Source: Ferrovibrio sp046297595 (GTDB lineage Bacteria; Pseudomonadota; Alphaproteobacteria; Ferrovibrionales; Ferrovibrionaceae). Taken from it: DNA of 64,000 nucleotides. The position numbers and the translations under genes were made by a program. Positions 41,126 through 49,602 of this stretch are shown piece by piece (positions within the stretch are counted from its first letter, which is position 1; each line of letters begins with the position of its first letter). The notes beneath the pieces were generated by a model. The model was not told the origin of the DNA, did no database searches, and saw only the letters and a list, made by a program, of their open reading frames with translations. Location of the stretch: contig NZ_JBKBHT010000001.1 of assembly GCF_046297595.1 (NCBI RefSeq), forward strand, positions 434,001 through 498,000. Direction: 5' to 3'.

Positions 41126-41637
41126 GCCACACCACCCGGGATTTTGGTTCCCTTGGGCAACGGCGGCTTGTCGGAAGAACCGATCATGAAGGCGCCCACG
41201 CAGTTGGCCACCAGGTCATCGGGTGCTTCCGGGTGATAGGCGCGGGCGCGCACGAAAGCGATCGAACGGGTCAGCTTGTAGCATTCTGCCGTGGCATGAA
41301 GTTCCTTCTGCGCCACCGCCGGCTTGAGATAGTCGATACGTAGATCCAGCGTGGCGATGGCCTGCAGCTTGGCCATGGCCGAAAACACCGCCATGCCGCA
41401 GACGGTATCGACCAGCGAGGTGACGACGCCGCCATGCAGCACGCCATGCACCGGATCGCCGACCAGATCGGGATTATACGGCAGCGCAAGCGTGACCGCC
41501 TTGCGCGAGACGGCGACCACCTTCACCCCCAGGGCCGCGCAATGCGGAATGCCGGCGACGATCATCGCCTCGACAACCTTGGGATCGACGCCTTCCGGAT
41601 CGATCTGCGGGGCCTGGATGTCTGGCTGCTCGCTCAT
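41122..41637 (-). CDS. PaaI-type hotdog thioesterase, paralogue
   Basis: A 171-residue hotdog protein with GVLHGGVVTSLVDTVCGMAVFSA and LDLRIDYLKPAVAQKELHATAECYKLTRSIAFVRARAY. The first 25 residues are an extra Asp/Pro-rich extension. It is the upstream partner of a related thioesterase in the same operon, and starts 8 nt after the epimerase stop, so the three genes are likely one transcript. Confidence 0.87.
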   Translation of the reverse strand: MSEQPDIQAPQIDPEGVDPKVVEAMIVAGIPHCAALGVKVVAVSRKAVTLALPYNPDLVGDPVHGVLHGGVVTSLVDTVCGMAVFSAMAKLQAIATLDLRIDYLKPAVAQKELHATAECYKLTRSIAFVRARAYHPEAPDDLVANCVGAFMIGSSDKPPLPKGTKIPGGVA

Positions 41638-41645
41638 CGGCGATC

Positions 41646-42629
41646 CTACCCCACCATGTTGTGATAACGACGATACCAGTCGACGAAGCGCGGGATGCCC
41701 ACATCGATCGGCGTGCTGGGTTTGAAGCCGGTATCGCGCTGGATGGCCGAGATATCGGCATAGGTGGCCTTCACATCGCCATCCTGCATGGGCAGGAACT
41801 GCTTCTCGGCCTTGCGGCCGACCGCCTGTTCGATCAGCTCGATCATGCGCAGCAGCGGTTCCGGCTTGTTGTTACCGATATTGTAGATGCGATAGGGCCG
41901 GCCGTGCTCGTTCGGCGGCGCCGGATAATCCAGCGTCTTCACGATGCCATCGACGATGTCGTCGATATAGGTGAAGTCGCGCTGCATGTCGCCGTTGTTG
42001 AACACCTGGATCGGCCGACCCTCGAAGATCGCCTTGGTGAAGATGAACATCGCCATGTCGGGCCGACCCCAGGGCCCGTAGACGGTGAAGAAGCGCAGGC
42101 CGGTCTGCGGGAAACCGAACAGATGCGCATAGGCGTGGCTGATCAGTTCGTCGGCTTTCTTGGTGGCGGCATACAGCGAGACCGGCGAATCGACCCGGTC
42201 CTCGACGGCGAAGGGCAGCTTGGTGTTGCCGCCATAGACCGAGGAGGACGAGGCGTAGACCAGATGCTCGCATTTGGGCAGATGCCGGCAGAGTTCCAGC
42301 ATCACCGTATGGCCAAGCAGATTGGCGCGAATATAGGCGTAGGGATTCACCAGCGAGTAGCGCACGCCGGCCTGGGCAGCCAGATGGACGACGCGCCGGA
42401 TATCGGCACCGGCAGTCGCCTGCTGCACCGCATCAACGTCGGCGATGTCGATCTGGAAAAATTTGAACCCTTTCCGGCCCTGCAATTGTTCGAGTCGTGC
42501 GCGCTTGAGTGCCGGGTCGTAATAATCGTTCAGATTATCCAGACCAATCACCTCATCGCCGCGCGCCAACAACGCTTGTGCAACATGAAACCCGATGAAG
42601 CCGGCGACACCGGTGAGCAGAATGGCCAT
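41646..42629 (-). CDS. nucleotide-sugar epimerase (UDP-glucuronate 4-epimerase type)
   Basis: This 327-residue extended SDR enzyme has the NAD motif GVAGFIGFHVAQALLARGD at residues 6-24, followed by GLDNLNDYYDPALKRARLEQL, which is typical of UDP-glucuronate 4-epimerases (Cap1J/LspL). The catalytic Ser/Tyr/Lys are in YASSSSVYGGNTKLPF and YAATKKADE. It converts UDP-glucuronate to UDP-galacturonate for capsule or LPS. No other polysaccharide genes are here. It is divergent from the indolepyruvate oxidoreductase gene. Confidence 0.88.
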   Translation of the reverse strand: MAILLTGVAGFIGFHVAQALLARGDEVIGLDNLNDYYDPALKRARLEQLQGRKGFKFFQIDIADVDAVQQATAGADIRRVVHLAAQAGVRYSLVNPYAYIRANLLGHTVMLELCRHLPKCEHLVYASSSSVYGGNTKLPFAVEDRVDSPVSLYAATKKADELISHAYAHLFGFPQTGLRFFTVYGPWGRPDMAMFIFTKAIFEGRPIQVFNNGDMQRDFTYIDDIVDGIVKTLDYPAPPNEHGRPYRIYNIGNNKPEPLLRMIELIEQAVGRKAEKQFLPMQDGDVKATYADISAIQRDTGFKPSTPIDVGIPRFVDWYRRYHNMVG

Positions 42630-42739
42630 GACGATCCTGGCACAATGAATGTGGGGTGGATTGACTACCTCGGGGTATCTACCAGAATCACTTGAAAGAG
42701 CAACCGGCCCGGCTTTTTCACAGCCGCTTCGGTTTTCTC

Positions 42740-42768
42740 TCGACCGGGCATGGTGACCGCCCTATAAT
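42740..42768 (+). promoter_or_regulatory. sigma-70 promoter of the indolepyruvate oxidoreductase gene
   Basis: TCGACC (4/6), 17-nt spacer, TATAAT (6/6). Transcription would start near 42775, about 40 nt before the ATG. Confidence 0.6.
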
Positions 42769-42792
42769 TAGGTAAGTAATGCTGACCTAATT
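42766..42792. promoter_or_regulatory. inverted repeat over the transcription start
   Basis: AATTAGGT-N11-ACCTAATT, perfect 8-bp arms, overlaps the end of the -10 box and the predicted start site, a position suited to a repressor. It could also form a hairpin in the leader. Confidence 0.5.
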
Positions 42793-42815
42793 CGGTTAGC
42801 GGGAGGAGAAACCGG

Positions 42816-45800
42816 ATGCTGGCGAATGTCACGCTGGACGACAAATACACGCTGGAACGCGGCCGCGTCTTCCTGACCGGAACGCAGGCGCTGGTTCGCC
42901 TGCCGATGCTGCAGCGGAAACGCGATCTGGCGGCCGGCCTGAACACGGCCTGCTTCATCTCCGGCTATCGCGGCTCGCCGCTTGGCCTGTTCGACCAGCA
43001 ACTCTGGCGCGCCCGCAAATTCCTCAAGGACAATCACATCCAGTTTCAGCCCGGCGTAAACGAGGACCTGGCCGCCACGGCGGTATGGGGCAGCCAGCAG
43101 CTCAACCTGTTCCCCAAGGCGAAATACGACGGCGTTTTCGGCATCTGGTACGGCAAGGGCCCCGGCGTCGACCGCTCGATGGACGTGTTCAAGCATGCCA
43201 ATTCCGCCGGCACGTCGAAGCATGGCGGCGTGCTGGCGCTCTGCGGCGACGACCATGGCGCAGCCTCCTCCACCGTGGCGCATCAGTCCGAACACATGAT
43301 GATGGCCGCGATGATGCCGATGCTGCATCCGGCCAACGTGCAGGAATTCCTCGATTATGGCCTGCTGGGCTGGGCCATGTCGCGCTATTCGGGCCTGTGG
43401 GTCGGCTTCAAATGCCAGACCGAGACGGTGGAAAGCTCGGCCAGCGTTTCCATCGACCCGGAGCGGTTGCAGATCGCCTACCCGACCGATTTCCAGATGC
43501 CGCCGGGCGGCCTCAACATCCGCTGGCCCGATGCGATCCTGGAGCAGGAAGACCGGCTGCAGCGCCACAAGGCCTATGCCGCACTGGCATTCGCGCGCGC
43601 CAACAAGATCGACCGTGTGGTGATCGACAGCCCACGTCCGCGCCTTGGCATCATCACCACCGGCAAGTCGTATCTGGACGTGCGCCAGGCGATGGACGAC
43701 CTGGGCATCACGGAAGAGATGGCCGCCGATATGGGCATCCGCCTCTATAAGGTGGGCATGGTCTGGCCGCTGGAGCGCGAAGGTGCGCGGCAGTTCGCCG
43801 AGGGTCTGGAGGAAGTGATCGTCGTCGAGGAAAAGCGCGCGGTCATCGAAAACCAGCTGAAGGAACAGCTTTACAACTGGCGCGAGGACGTGCGTCCGCG
43901 CGTGGTGGGCAAGTTCGACGCTGAAGGCAACTGGCTGCTGCCTTCGGCCGGTGAGATATCCCCGGCGATTGTCGCCAAGGCGCTGTATACCTGGCTCAAG
44001 CGCTACGGCACCAATTCGCGCATCGAGGAACGCATCGCCTTCATCGAGCAGAAGGATAAGGAGCGCGCCGCCAGCAGCATCGGCAAGACTCAGCGCCAGC
44101 CCTATTTCTGCTCGGGCTGCCCGCACAACACCTCCACCCGCGTGCCGGAAGGCAGCCGCGCGGTGGCCGGCATCGGCTGCCATTTCATGTCGCTGTGGAT
44201 GGACCGCTCGACGGCCACCTTCACCCAGATGGGCGGCGAAGGCACGCCCTGGATCGGCCAGGCGCCGTTCAGCGACGACAAGCATATCTTCGCCAACCTG
44301 GGCGATGGCACCTACTACCATTCGGGCCTGCTGGCCCTGCGCGCCTCGGTCGCGGCCAAGGTGAACATCACTTACAAGATTCTGTATAACGACGCCGTGG
44401 CGATGACCGGCGGCCAGCCGCATGACGGCCCGCTGACCCCGCCGCAGATCAGCATGCAGGTCTACGGCGAGGGCGTGCGCAAGATCGTCGTCGTCACCGA
44501 CGAGCCGGACAAGTATCCGGTCGGCACCGAATGGGCGCCGGGCGTGACCATCCGCCACCGCGACGAGCTGGATGCCGTGCAGCGCGAGCTGCGCGAGATC
44601 GAAGGCTGCACCGTGCTGATCTACGACCAGACCTGTGCCGCCGAGAAGCGCCGCCGCCGCAAGCGCGGCACCTTCCCCGACCCCGACAAGCGCGTATTCA
44701 TCAACGAAGCGGTCTGCGAGGGTTGCGGCGACTGTTCGGTGAAATCCAACTGCGTCTCGGTTGAGCCGCTGGAAACCGAACTGGGCCGCAAGCGCAAGAT
44801 CAACCAGTCGTCCTGCAACAAGGATTTCTCCTGCGTGAAGGGCTTCTGCCCCAGCTTCGTCACCGTGCATGGCGGCAAGGTGAAGCGCGCCAAGGTGAAG
44901 CTGCAGCAGGGCCCGAGCGACAATGACGTGGACGGCCTGTTCGCCGGCCTGAAGGCGCCGGAAGTCGCGCCGCTGGACCAGCCCTACAACATCCTGATCA
45001 CCGGCATCGGCGGCACCGGCGTGGTGACCATCGGCCAGATTCTGGGCATGGCTGCACATATCGCAGGCTATGGCACCAGCGTGCTGGATTTCACCGGCCT
45101 GGCGCAGAAGAACGGCGCGGTGCTCAGCCACGTCCGCATCGCCAGGAATCCCGACGACATCCATGCCGTGCGCGTGGCGGCCGGCGGCGCCAACCTGGTG
45201 CTGGGCTGCGACATGGTGGTGGCCGCGGGAGACGCCGCGCTGGAGAAGATGCAGAAAGGCGCCACCCGCGCGCTGATCAACACGCATCTCACCCCCACCG
45301 CCGCCTTCCAGCTCAATCCGAATCTGCAACTGGACGACAACCAGATGGTGCAGGCGATCCGCAATGCGGCCGGCGAGAACCTGTCGGAATTCGTGGAAGC
45401 CACCCGCATCGCCACCGTGCTGATGGGCGACGCCATCGCCACCAACATGTTCATGCTCGGCTATGCCGTGCAGCGCGGCCTGATCCCGGTATCGCTGGAT
45501 GCCCTGCTGAAAGCCATCGAACTGAACGGCACCGCCATCGACGCCAACATCCGCGCGCTGAACTGGGGCCGGCTATATGCCCAGGACCCCAAGGCAGTGG
45601 ACGACATCGCCCGGCCGACCTTAAGCGCCATCGAGCCGAAGGCGTTCGCGAAAACGGTGGACGAGTTGCTGGCCGACCGCGTGCCGCGGCTGACCGCCTG
45701 GCAGAATGCCGCCTATGCCGAACGCTACAAGGCGCTGGTGGACAAGGCCCGTCATGCCGAGGCGAACCGCGCCAAGGGCATGACCGGTTTTGCCGAAGCC

Positions 45801-46316
45801 GTGGCGCGCTATGCCTACAAGCTGATGGCCTACAAGGACGAATACGAGGTGGCGCGGCTTTATTCCGACGGCGAGTTCCTTAGGAAGCTGAACGCGCAGT
45901 TCGACGGCGATTTCCGCCTGAGCTTCCATCTGGCGCCGCCGCTGCTCAATCCGCCCGACCCGGAAACCGGCATCGCGCAGAAGAAGGAATTCGGCCCGTG
46001 GATGTTCCGCGCCTTCGGCCTGCTGGCCAAATTCAAGTTCCTGCGCGGCACGGCGTTTGACATCTTCGGCCGCACTGAGGAACGCCGCACCGAGCGCCAG
46101 CTGATCGCCGATTACTTCACGCTGATCGAGGAGCTGTGCGACAAGCTCTCGACCGACAATCATGCGCTGGCCGTGCAGCTGGCCAAGATTCCGGAAGAGA
46201 TTCGCGGCTATGGCCATGTGAAGGTGAAGCATCTGGCGGCGGCGAAGGAGAAGGAAGCCAAACTGCTGGCCACCTTCCGCGCCCCCACCGCGCCGCTGGC
46301 CACCGCGGCGGAGTAA
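42816..46316 (+). CDS. fused indolepyruvate:ferredoxin oxidoreductase family protein
   Basis: This is a 1166-residue single-chain 2-oxoacid:ferredoxin oxidoreductase. It oxidatively decarboxylates aryl or branched 2-oxoacids to acyl-CoA and reduces ferredoxin. The N-terminal pyrimidine domain (ISGYRGSPLGLFD, GKGPGVDRSMDVFKH) is followed by a TPP-binding domain with LGDGTYYHSGLLA and ILYNDAVAMTGGQP. A Cys-rich segment EAVCEGCGDCSVKSNC and CNKDFSCVKGFC supplies an iron-sulfur site. The gamma domain has ILITGIGGTGVVTIGQILGMAAH. All parts are present and in order. GGGAGGAG lies before the ATG, with a clear promoter and palindrome upstream. Confidence 0.95.
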   Translation: MLANVTLDDKYTLERGRVFLTGTQALVRLPMLQRKRDLAAGLNTACFISGYRGSPLGLFDQQLWRARKFLKDNHIQFQPGVNEDLAATAVWGSQQLNLFPKAKYDGVFGIWYGKGPGVDRSMDVFKHANSAGTSKHGGVLALCGDDHGAASSTVAHQSEHMMMAAMMPMLHPANVQEFLDYGLLGWAMSRYSGLWVGFKCQTETVESSASVSIDPERLQIAYPTDFQMPPGGLNIRWPDAILEQEDRLQRHKAYAALAFARANKIDRVVIDSPRPRLGIITTGKSYLDVRQAMDDLGITEEMAADMGIRLYKVGMVWPLEREGARQFAEGLEEVIVVEEKRAVIENQLKEQLYNWREDVRPRVVGKFDAEGNWLLPSAGEISPAIVAKALYTWLKRYGTNSRIEERIAFIEQKDKERAASSIGKTQRQPYFCSGCPHNTSTRVPEGSRAVAGIGCHFMSLWMDRSTATFTQMGGEGTPWIGQAPFSDDKHIFANLGDGTYYHSGLLALRASVAAKVNITYKILYNDAVAMTGGQPHDGPLTPPQISMQVYGEGVRKIVVVTDEPDKYPVGTEWAPGVTIRHRDELDAVQRELREIEGCTVLIYDQTCAAEKRRRRKRGTFPDPDKRVFINEAVCEGCGDCSVKSNCVSVEPLETELGRKRKINQSSCNKDFSCVKGFCPSFVTVHGGKVKRAKVKLQQGPSDNDVDGLFAGLKAPEVAPLDQPYNILITGIGGTGVVTIGQILGMAAHIAGYGTSVLDFTGLAQKNGAVLSHVRIARNPDDIHAVRVAAGGANLVLGCDMVVAAGDAALEKMQKGATRALINTHLTPTAAFQLNPNLQLDDNQMVQAIRNAAGENLSEFVEATRIATVLMGDAIATNMFMLGYAVQRGLIPVSLDALLKAIELNGTAIDANIRALNWGRLYAQDPKAVDDIARPTLSAIEPKAFAKTVDELLADRVPRLTAWQNAAYAERYKALVDKARHAEANRAKGMTGFAEAVARYAYKLMAYKDEYEVARLYSDGEFLRKLNAQFDGDFRLSFHLAPPLLNPPDPETGIAQKKEFGPWMFRAFGLLAKFKFLRGTAFDIFGRTEERRTERQLIADYFTLIEELCDKLSTDNHALAVQLAKIPEEIRGYGHVKVKHLAAAKEKEAKLLATFRAPTAPLATAAE

Positions 46317-46327
46317 AAAACCTCGTC

Positions 46328-46350
46328 ATGGCCGGCCTTGTGCCGGCCAT
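46328..46350. repeat. REP-like palindrome after the oxidoreductase gene
   Basis: ATGGCCGGC-CTTGT-GCCGGCCAT, perfect 9-bp stem within GTC...CCA. Related in loop and flanks to the copies at 19747 and 25351. Confidence 0.7.
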
Positions 46351-46437
46351 CCACGCCTTAATTCCCTAACGGCATGACGCTGCGTTACGACCAGAAAGGT
46401 AATTGCGGAGCGCTGCGCATCGTGGCTTGATCGCGCC

Positions 46438-47301
46438 ATGACTGCCCTTTCCGCCTCGGCCGAAACCATCCGCCTGCAGCGCCATGACGGCACCAGCTTT
46501 GCCGTGCATATCCATCCGGCCGCAGATGCGAAGGCGCCGGCCATTCTGATCCAGCCGGCGATGGGCATGCAGATCGGCTATTACGCGCCGCTCCTGCAGG
46601 CCCTGCAGCAGGCAGGCTTTAATGCCGCCATTGCCGAGCTGCGCGGCCATGAGGAAAGCGGCGGACGCAAGCCGGGCTGGGGTTACGATTTCGGCTATCA
46701 TGAACTGCTGACCGAGGACTGGCCGCTGGCGATCAAAACCGTGAAGGCGCGGTTTCCGAACACGCCCTTCTACCTGCTGGGCCACAGCCTGGGCGCGCAG
46801 GTCAGCAGTATCTATGCAGCCCACCATCCACAGCAGCTCGATGGCCTGATCCTGATCGCCTGCTCATCCGTGCACTGGAAACTGTGGCCGAAAGCCTTCC
46901 TGGCCTACAGCCAGATGGTGCCGCTGGTGGCGCGCGTGGTGGGCCATTTCCCCGGCCACCGCTTCCGCTTCGCCGGGCGCGAGGCACGCACATTGATGGC
47001 CGACTGGGCGCGACAGGCGCGCACCGGGCGTTTCATGTTCGGCCGGCCGCGCGTCGACCACGACCGCCATCTGGCGGACTTGGCGCTGCCGGTGCTGGGC
47101 ATCTCGCTGCATGGCGATTTCTTCGCGCCGAAACACGCGATGGACGGACTCTTAAGCAAATTTCCCAAGGCGCAGCTGACGCGCCATCACCTCGACCCCA
47201 AGGCGATGGGCTTCCAGGGCATCGATCATTTCCGCTGGGTGCGCAAGCCCGAGATCGTGATGCCGAAGGTGACGGAGTGGCTGAAGGCGCGGCACGGCTG
47301 A
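46438..47301 (+). CDS. alpha/beta hydrolase
   Basis: This 287-residue serine hydrolase has the nucleophile elbow LGHSLGAQVSS near residue 120, and AILIQPAMGMQIGYYAPLLQAL as the oxyanion region. A His follows in GIDHFRW near 263. It has no signal peptide. The fold resembles membrane-associated lipase or YheT-like hydrolases. The substrate is unknown. It follows the oxidoreductase gene after a palindromic repeat, so co-transcription is doubtful. Confidence 0.8.
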   Translation: MTALSASAETIRLQRHDGTSFAVHIHPAADAKAPAILIQPAMGMQIGYYAPLLQALQQAGFNAAIAELRGHEESGGRKPGWGYDFGYHELLTEDWPLAIKTVKARFPNTPFYLLGHSLGAQVSSIYAAHHPQQLDGLILIACSSVHWKLWPKAFLAYSQMVPLVARVVGHFPGHRFRFAGREARTLMADWARQARTGRFMFGRPRVDHDRHLADLALPVLGISLHGDFFAPKHAMDGLLSKFPKAQLTRHHLDPKAMGFQGIDHFRWVRKPEIVMPKVTEWLKARHG

Positions 47302-47308
47302 CGCCGGC

Positions 47309-47695
47309 CTAGCGCCCCTCGTAGCATTTCACGCGGGTGACTTCGCCGCTGTCGGTCTCGGTGCTTTTTTCGCGGTAGATTTCCATGGTGCCGCGATTCC
47401 GCAGCCGGCATTCGCCGATCGGAAACCAGGTGGATTTCACCTGTACGATGATGAATTCGTTCGCCCCCAGGCGATCCGGCGCGCAATAGCGATTCACCTC
47501 GCGCGGCTTGGCGATCACGGTGGAATTCACCCGGCCTTCGCGGCGGATGTTGATCGGCCAGTTATACTGCGTGAGGTTGGCGATGCTGACGCAGGCCTGG
47601 GCGTCGTCGGTGATCGGCCGCTGCGGCTGGGCGGCAAGGTCGCTACAGAAGAGCAGCGCGGCCAGACCTGCCATGACGCCGGTTTGGCCGCGCAT
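47309..47695 (-). CDS. small exported protein, unknown family
   Basis: A 128-residue protein with a signal peptide (VMAGLAALLFCSDLAAQ). The mature part carries ACVSIANLTQYNWPINIRREG, NRYCAPDRLGANEFI, GECRLRNRGTMEIYREK and VTRVKCYEGR. Four Cys could form two disulfides in the periplasm. It begins 5 nt after the gapR stop, with GGAG inside the end of gapR, so it is translationally coupled. I do not recognise the family. Start could also be Met8. Confidence 0.65.
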   Translation of the reverse strand: MRGQTGVMAGLAALLFCSDLAAQPQRPITDDAQACVSIANLTQYNWPINIRREGRVNSTVIAKPREVNRYCAPDRLGANEFIIVQVKSTWFPIGECRLRNRGTMEIYREKSTETDSGEVTRVKCYEGR

Positions 47696-47700
47696 GCGGT

Positions 47701-47988
47701 TTACTCCGCAGCTTCGGCGTCGGCGCTGCCGTTGATCTGCATGCCAAGCGCGTCCATGTAGATTTCCAGCAGGCTTTCCTGCTCGGCCAGTTCGGCGCGG
47801 TCCAGCTTGCGCAGCTTGATCACCTGACGGAGAATCTTGGTGTCGAAGCCATGCGCCTTGGCCTCGGCATAGACCTCGCGGATATCGTCGGCCAGCGCCT
47901 TCTTCTCTTCCTCAAGCCGCTCGATACGAGCGACGATCTGGTTGAGCTGGTCGGCCGAGAAGTTGCCGGAAATCAGTTTGGTGGCCAT
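47701..47988 (-). CDS. gapR: GapR nucleoid-associated protein (DUF2312)
   Basis: This 95-residue protein has the DUF2312 core: ADQLNQIVARIERLEEEKKALADDIREVYAEAKAHGFDTKILRQVIKLRK condensed over residues 13-60, then LAEQESLLEIYMDALG. GapR forms a tetrameric clamp around overtwisted DNA and supports replication and topoisomerase action in Caulobacter. Length and sequence are typical. A pair of DnaA-box-like sites lies about 80 nt upstream. The next gene in the operon is a small exported protein. Confidence 0.94.
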   Translation of the reverse strand: MATKLISGNFSADQLNQIVARIERLEEEKKALADDIREVYAEAKAHGFDTKILRQVIKLRKLDRAELAEQESLLEIYMDALGMQINGSADAEAAE

Positions 47989-48067
47989 GGGTGACCTCGA
48001 ATAAAAGCGGTGTTGGGTTGGGCGCGGATTATAGCCGCCAGCATCCTGCCGCCTACCGCCACCCCGA

Positions 48068-48116
48068 AGTTATCCACAGGAATGCACCATCCGTGGATAA
48101 CTCGGATTTATCCCTA
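48068..48116. promoter_or_regulatory. paired DnaA-box-like sites upstream of gapR
   Basis: TTATCCACA at 48070-48078 is a perfect DnaA box. CGTGGATAA at 48092-48100 is an 8/9 match in the opposite orientation, so AGTTATCCAC and GTGGATAACT form a perfect 10-bp inverted repeat with a 15-nt spacer. A weaker TTATCCCTA follows at 48108-48116. The cluster sits in the 125-nt gap upstream of gapR. Confidence 0.55.
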
Positions 48117-48428
48117 GTGCTTATGGGCCTTGATCGCCTCGGAAAAAGCCTTCTGCTGGTCGGCCGAGGCTTCCTTCTGGTATTTCGCCTGCCATTCCGG
48201 ATAGGGCATGCCGTAGACGATCTCGCGGGCCGCCATCTTGTCGATGTCGATTCCCTTGGCCTTGGCGGCGTCCTGGTACCAGTTGCTCAGGCAGTTGCGA
48301 CAGAAGCCGGCCAGGTTCATCAGGTCGATATTCTGCACATCGGTGCGGCCGCGCAGATGTTCGACCAGGCGGCGGAAGGCGGCAGCTTCCAGTTCGGTCT
48401 GCGTCTTGGGATCGATCTTGTCGGTCAT
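48114..48428 (-). CDS. DUF1244-family protein
   Basis: This 104-residue protein has AAAFRRLVEHLRGRTDVQNIDLMNLAGFCRNCLSNWYQDAA as its core, then EIVYGMPYPEWQAKYQ; these identify DUF1244. The Cys pair FCRNC may bind metal. No membrane segment. Function is unknown, though the family is widespread in alpha- and gammaproteobacteria. It follows the GCS2 ligase gene by 9 nt on the same strand, so both belong to one operon. Confidence 0.9.
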   Translation of the reverse strand: MTDKIDPKTQTELEAAAFRRLVEHLRGRTDVQNIDLMNLAGFCRNCLSNWYQDAAKAKGIDIDKMAAREIVYGMPYPEWQAKYQKEASADQQKAFSEAIKAHKH

Positions 48429-48437
48429 ATCGGCCTC

Positions 48438-49580
48438 CTAATCCGGGATGGCAAAATTCACGGTCTCGGCCATCAGCCAGTCCACCACGGCCTTCAGCGC
48501 CGCGGGCTTGTCCATGCCAGCATGTAATGCATCGCGGTAGACTTGCAACTGCCGCTGCGCCGAGGTGCCGCGCCTGAGGATGCCGCGCGCCCGCTCCACC
48601 TCGGCCAGGCAGCCGAGATGGACCGCCTCTTCCCGCGTCAGTTCGATCAGTTCCTCCAGCAGGGCCGCATAGGGCACCGCCTCGCCCTTGCCGAAATCGA
48701 CCAGACTGCCGGCGATGCCATAGCGCTGGGCCAGCCAGCGATTCTCGTCGATGAGCGTGTTGGCATAGATGCGCCAGCGCTGGTTCTTCTGTTTCAGCCG
48801 CAGCAGCGCGGCGAGCAGGCACAGATACAGCGCCGCCACGCTCAGGCCGTCGTCCAGCCGGGTGCAGACATCGGTGACGCGCAGCTCCAGCGTCGGGTAA
48901 CGCGCCGAGGGACGGATATCCCACCACAGCTTGCTGGCATCCTCGATCAGGCCGGCCTGCTTCAGGCGGTTCACCAACCGCTGGTATTCGCCCCAGGTTT
49001 CCAGGCGTTCGGGCAGGCCGGTGCGCGGCAGGCTGTCGAATACCGAGAGGCGATAGGATTGTAGGCCGCTTTCCTCGCCCTGCCAGAAGGGCGAGGAGGT
49101 GGAGAGCGCCAGCAGATGCGGCAGGAAATAGCTGACCTGGTTCATCAGGTCGATGCGCAGGTCCTCGTCGGCGATGCCCACATGCACATGCAGGCCGCAG
49201 ATGATCAGCCGCCGCGCCACGCCGGCCAGATCTTTCGCCAGCCGGTCGTAGCGCTCCTTGTCGGTGTGGCGCTGGTCGCTCCATTTGGCGAAGGGATGCG
49301 TGGAGGCGGCAATCGGCGCCAGCCCGTGGCGCGCGGCCACTTCCGAAATGCCGCCGCGCAGACGCACCAGATCGGCGCGCGCCTCACCCAGGTTGCGGCA
49401 GACCTTGGTGGAAATCTCGATCTGGCATTGCAGGAATTCGGGATGCACCTGGCCGCCGGCGATGGCCTCGCATTCGGCCAGCACGGCGGCCGGCGGCTCG
49501 ACCGCCAATGCACCAGTGGTGCGTTCCACCAGCAGATGCTCTTCCTCGATGCCGATGGTGAAATCGCCGGCGCTGAACAT
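48438..49580 (-). CDS. GCS2-family carboxylate-amine ligase (YbdK type)
   Basis: This 380-residue member of the glutamate-cysteine ligase 2 family has the N-terminal TIGIEEEHLLVERTTG, followed by HPEFLQCQIEISTKVC, IICGLHVHVGIAD and LELRVTDVCTRLDDGL. These acidic and His residues bind ATP-Mg and substrate. YbdK-type enzymes show weak gamma-glutamylcysteine ligase activity; the natural substrate is uncertain. The ATG at 49578-49580 has GGGGGA 5 nt upstream and is preferred to a longer GTG/ATG start at 49613. Confidence 0.88.
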   Translation of the reverse strand: MFSAGDFTIGIEEEHLLVERTTGALAVEPPAAVLAECEAIAGGQVHPEFLQCQIEISTKVCRNLGEARADLVRLRGGISEVAARHGLAPIAASTHPFAKWSDQRHTDKERYDRLAKDLAGVARRLIICGLHVHVGIADEDLRIDLMNQVSYFLPHLLALSTSSPFWQGEESGLQSYRLSVFDSLPRTGLPERLETWGEYQRLVNRLKQAGLIEDASKLWWDIRPSARYPTLELRVTDVCTRLDDGLSVAALYLCLLAALLRLKQKNQRWRIYANTLIDENRWLAQRYGIAGSLVDFGKGEAVPYAALLEELIELTREEAVHLGCLAEVERARGILRRGTSAQRQLQVYRDALHAGMDKPAALKAVVDWLMAETVNFAIPD

Positions 49581-49602
49581 GAAATCCCCCGTTACCCGAA
49601 AC

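Noticed and set aside
42768..45329. Long minus-strand open frame opposite the indolepyruvate oxidoreductase gene
   Set aside because: Antisense to conserved motifs of the oxidoreductase; translation is typical of a GC-rich shadow.
48068..48116. Chromosomal origin
   Set aside because: Only two good DnaA boxes in a 125-nt gap, no AT-rich unwinding region and no dnaA, dnaN, hemE or parAB nearby.
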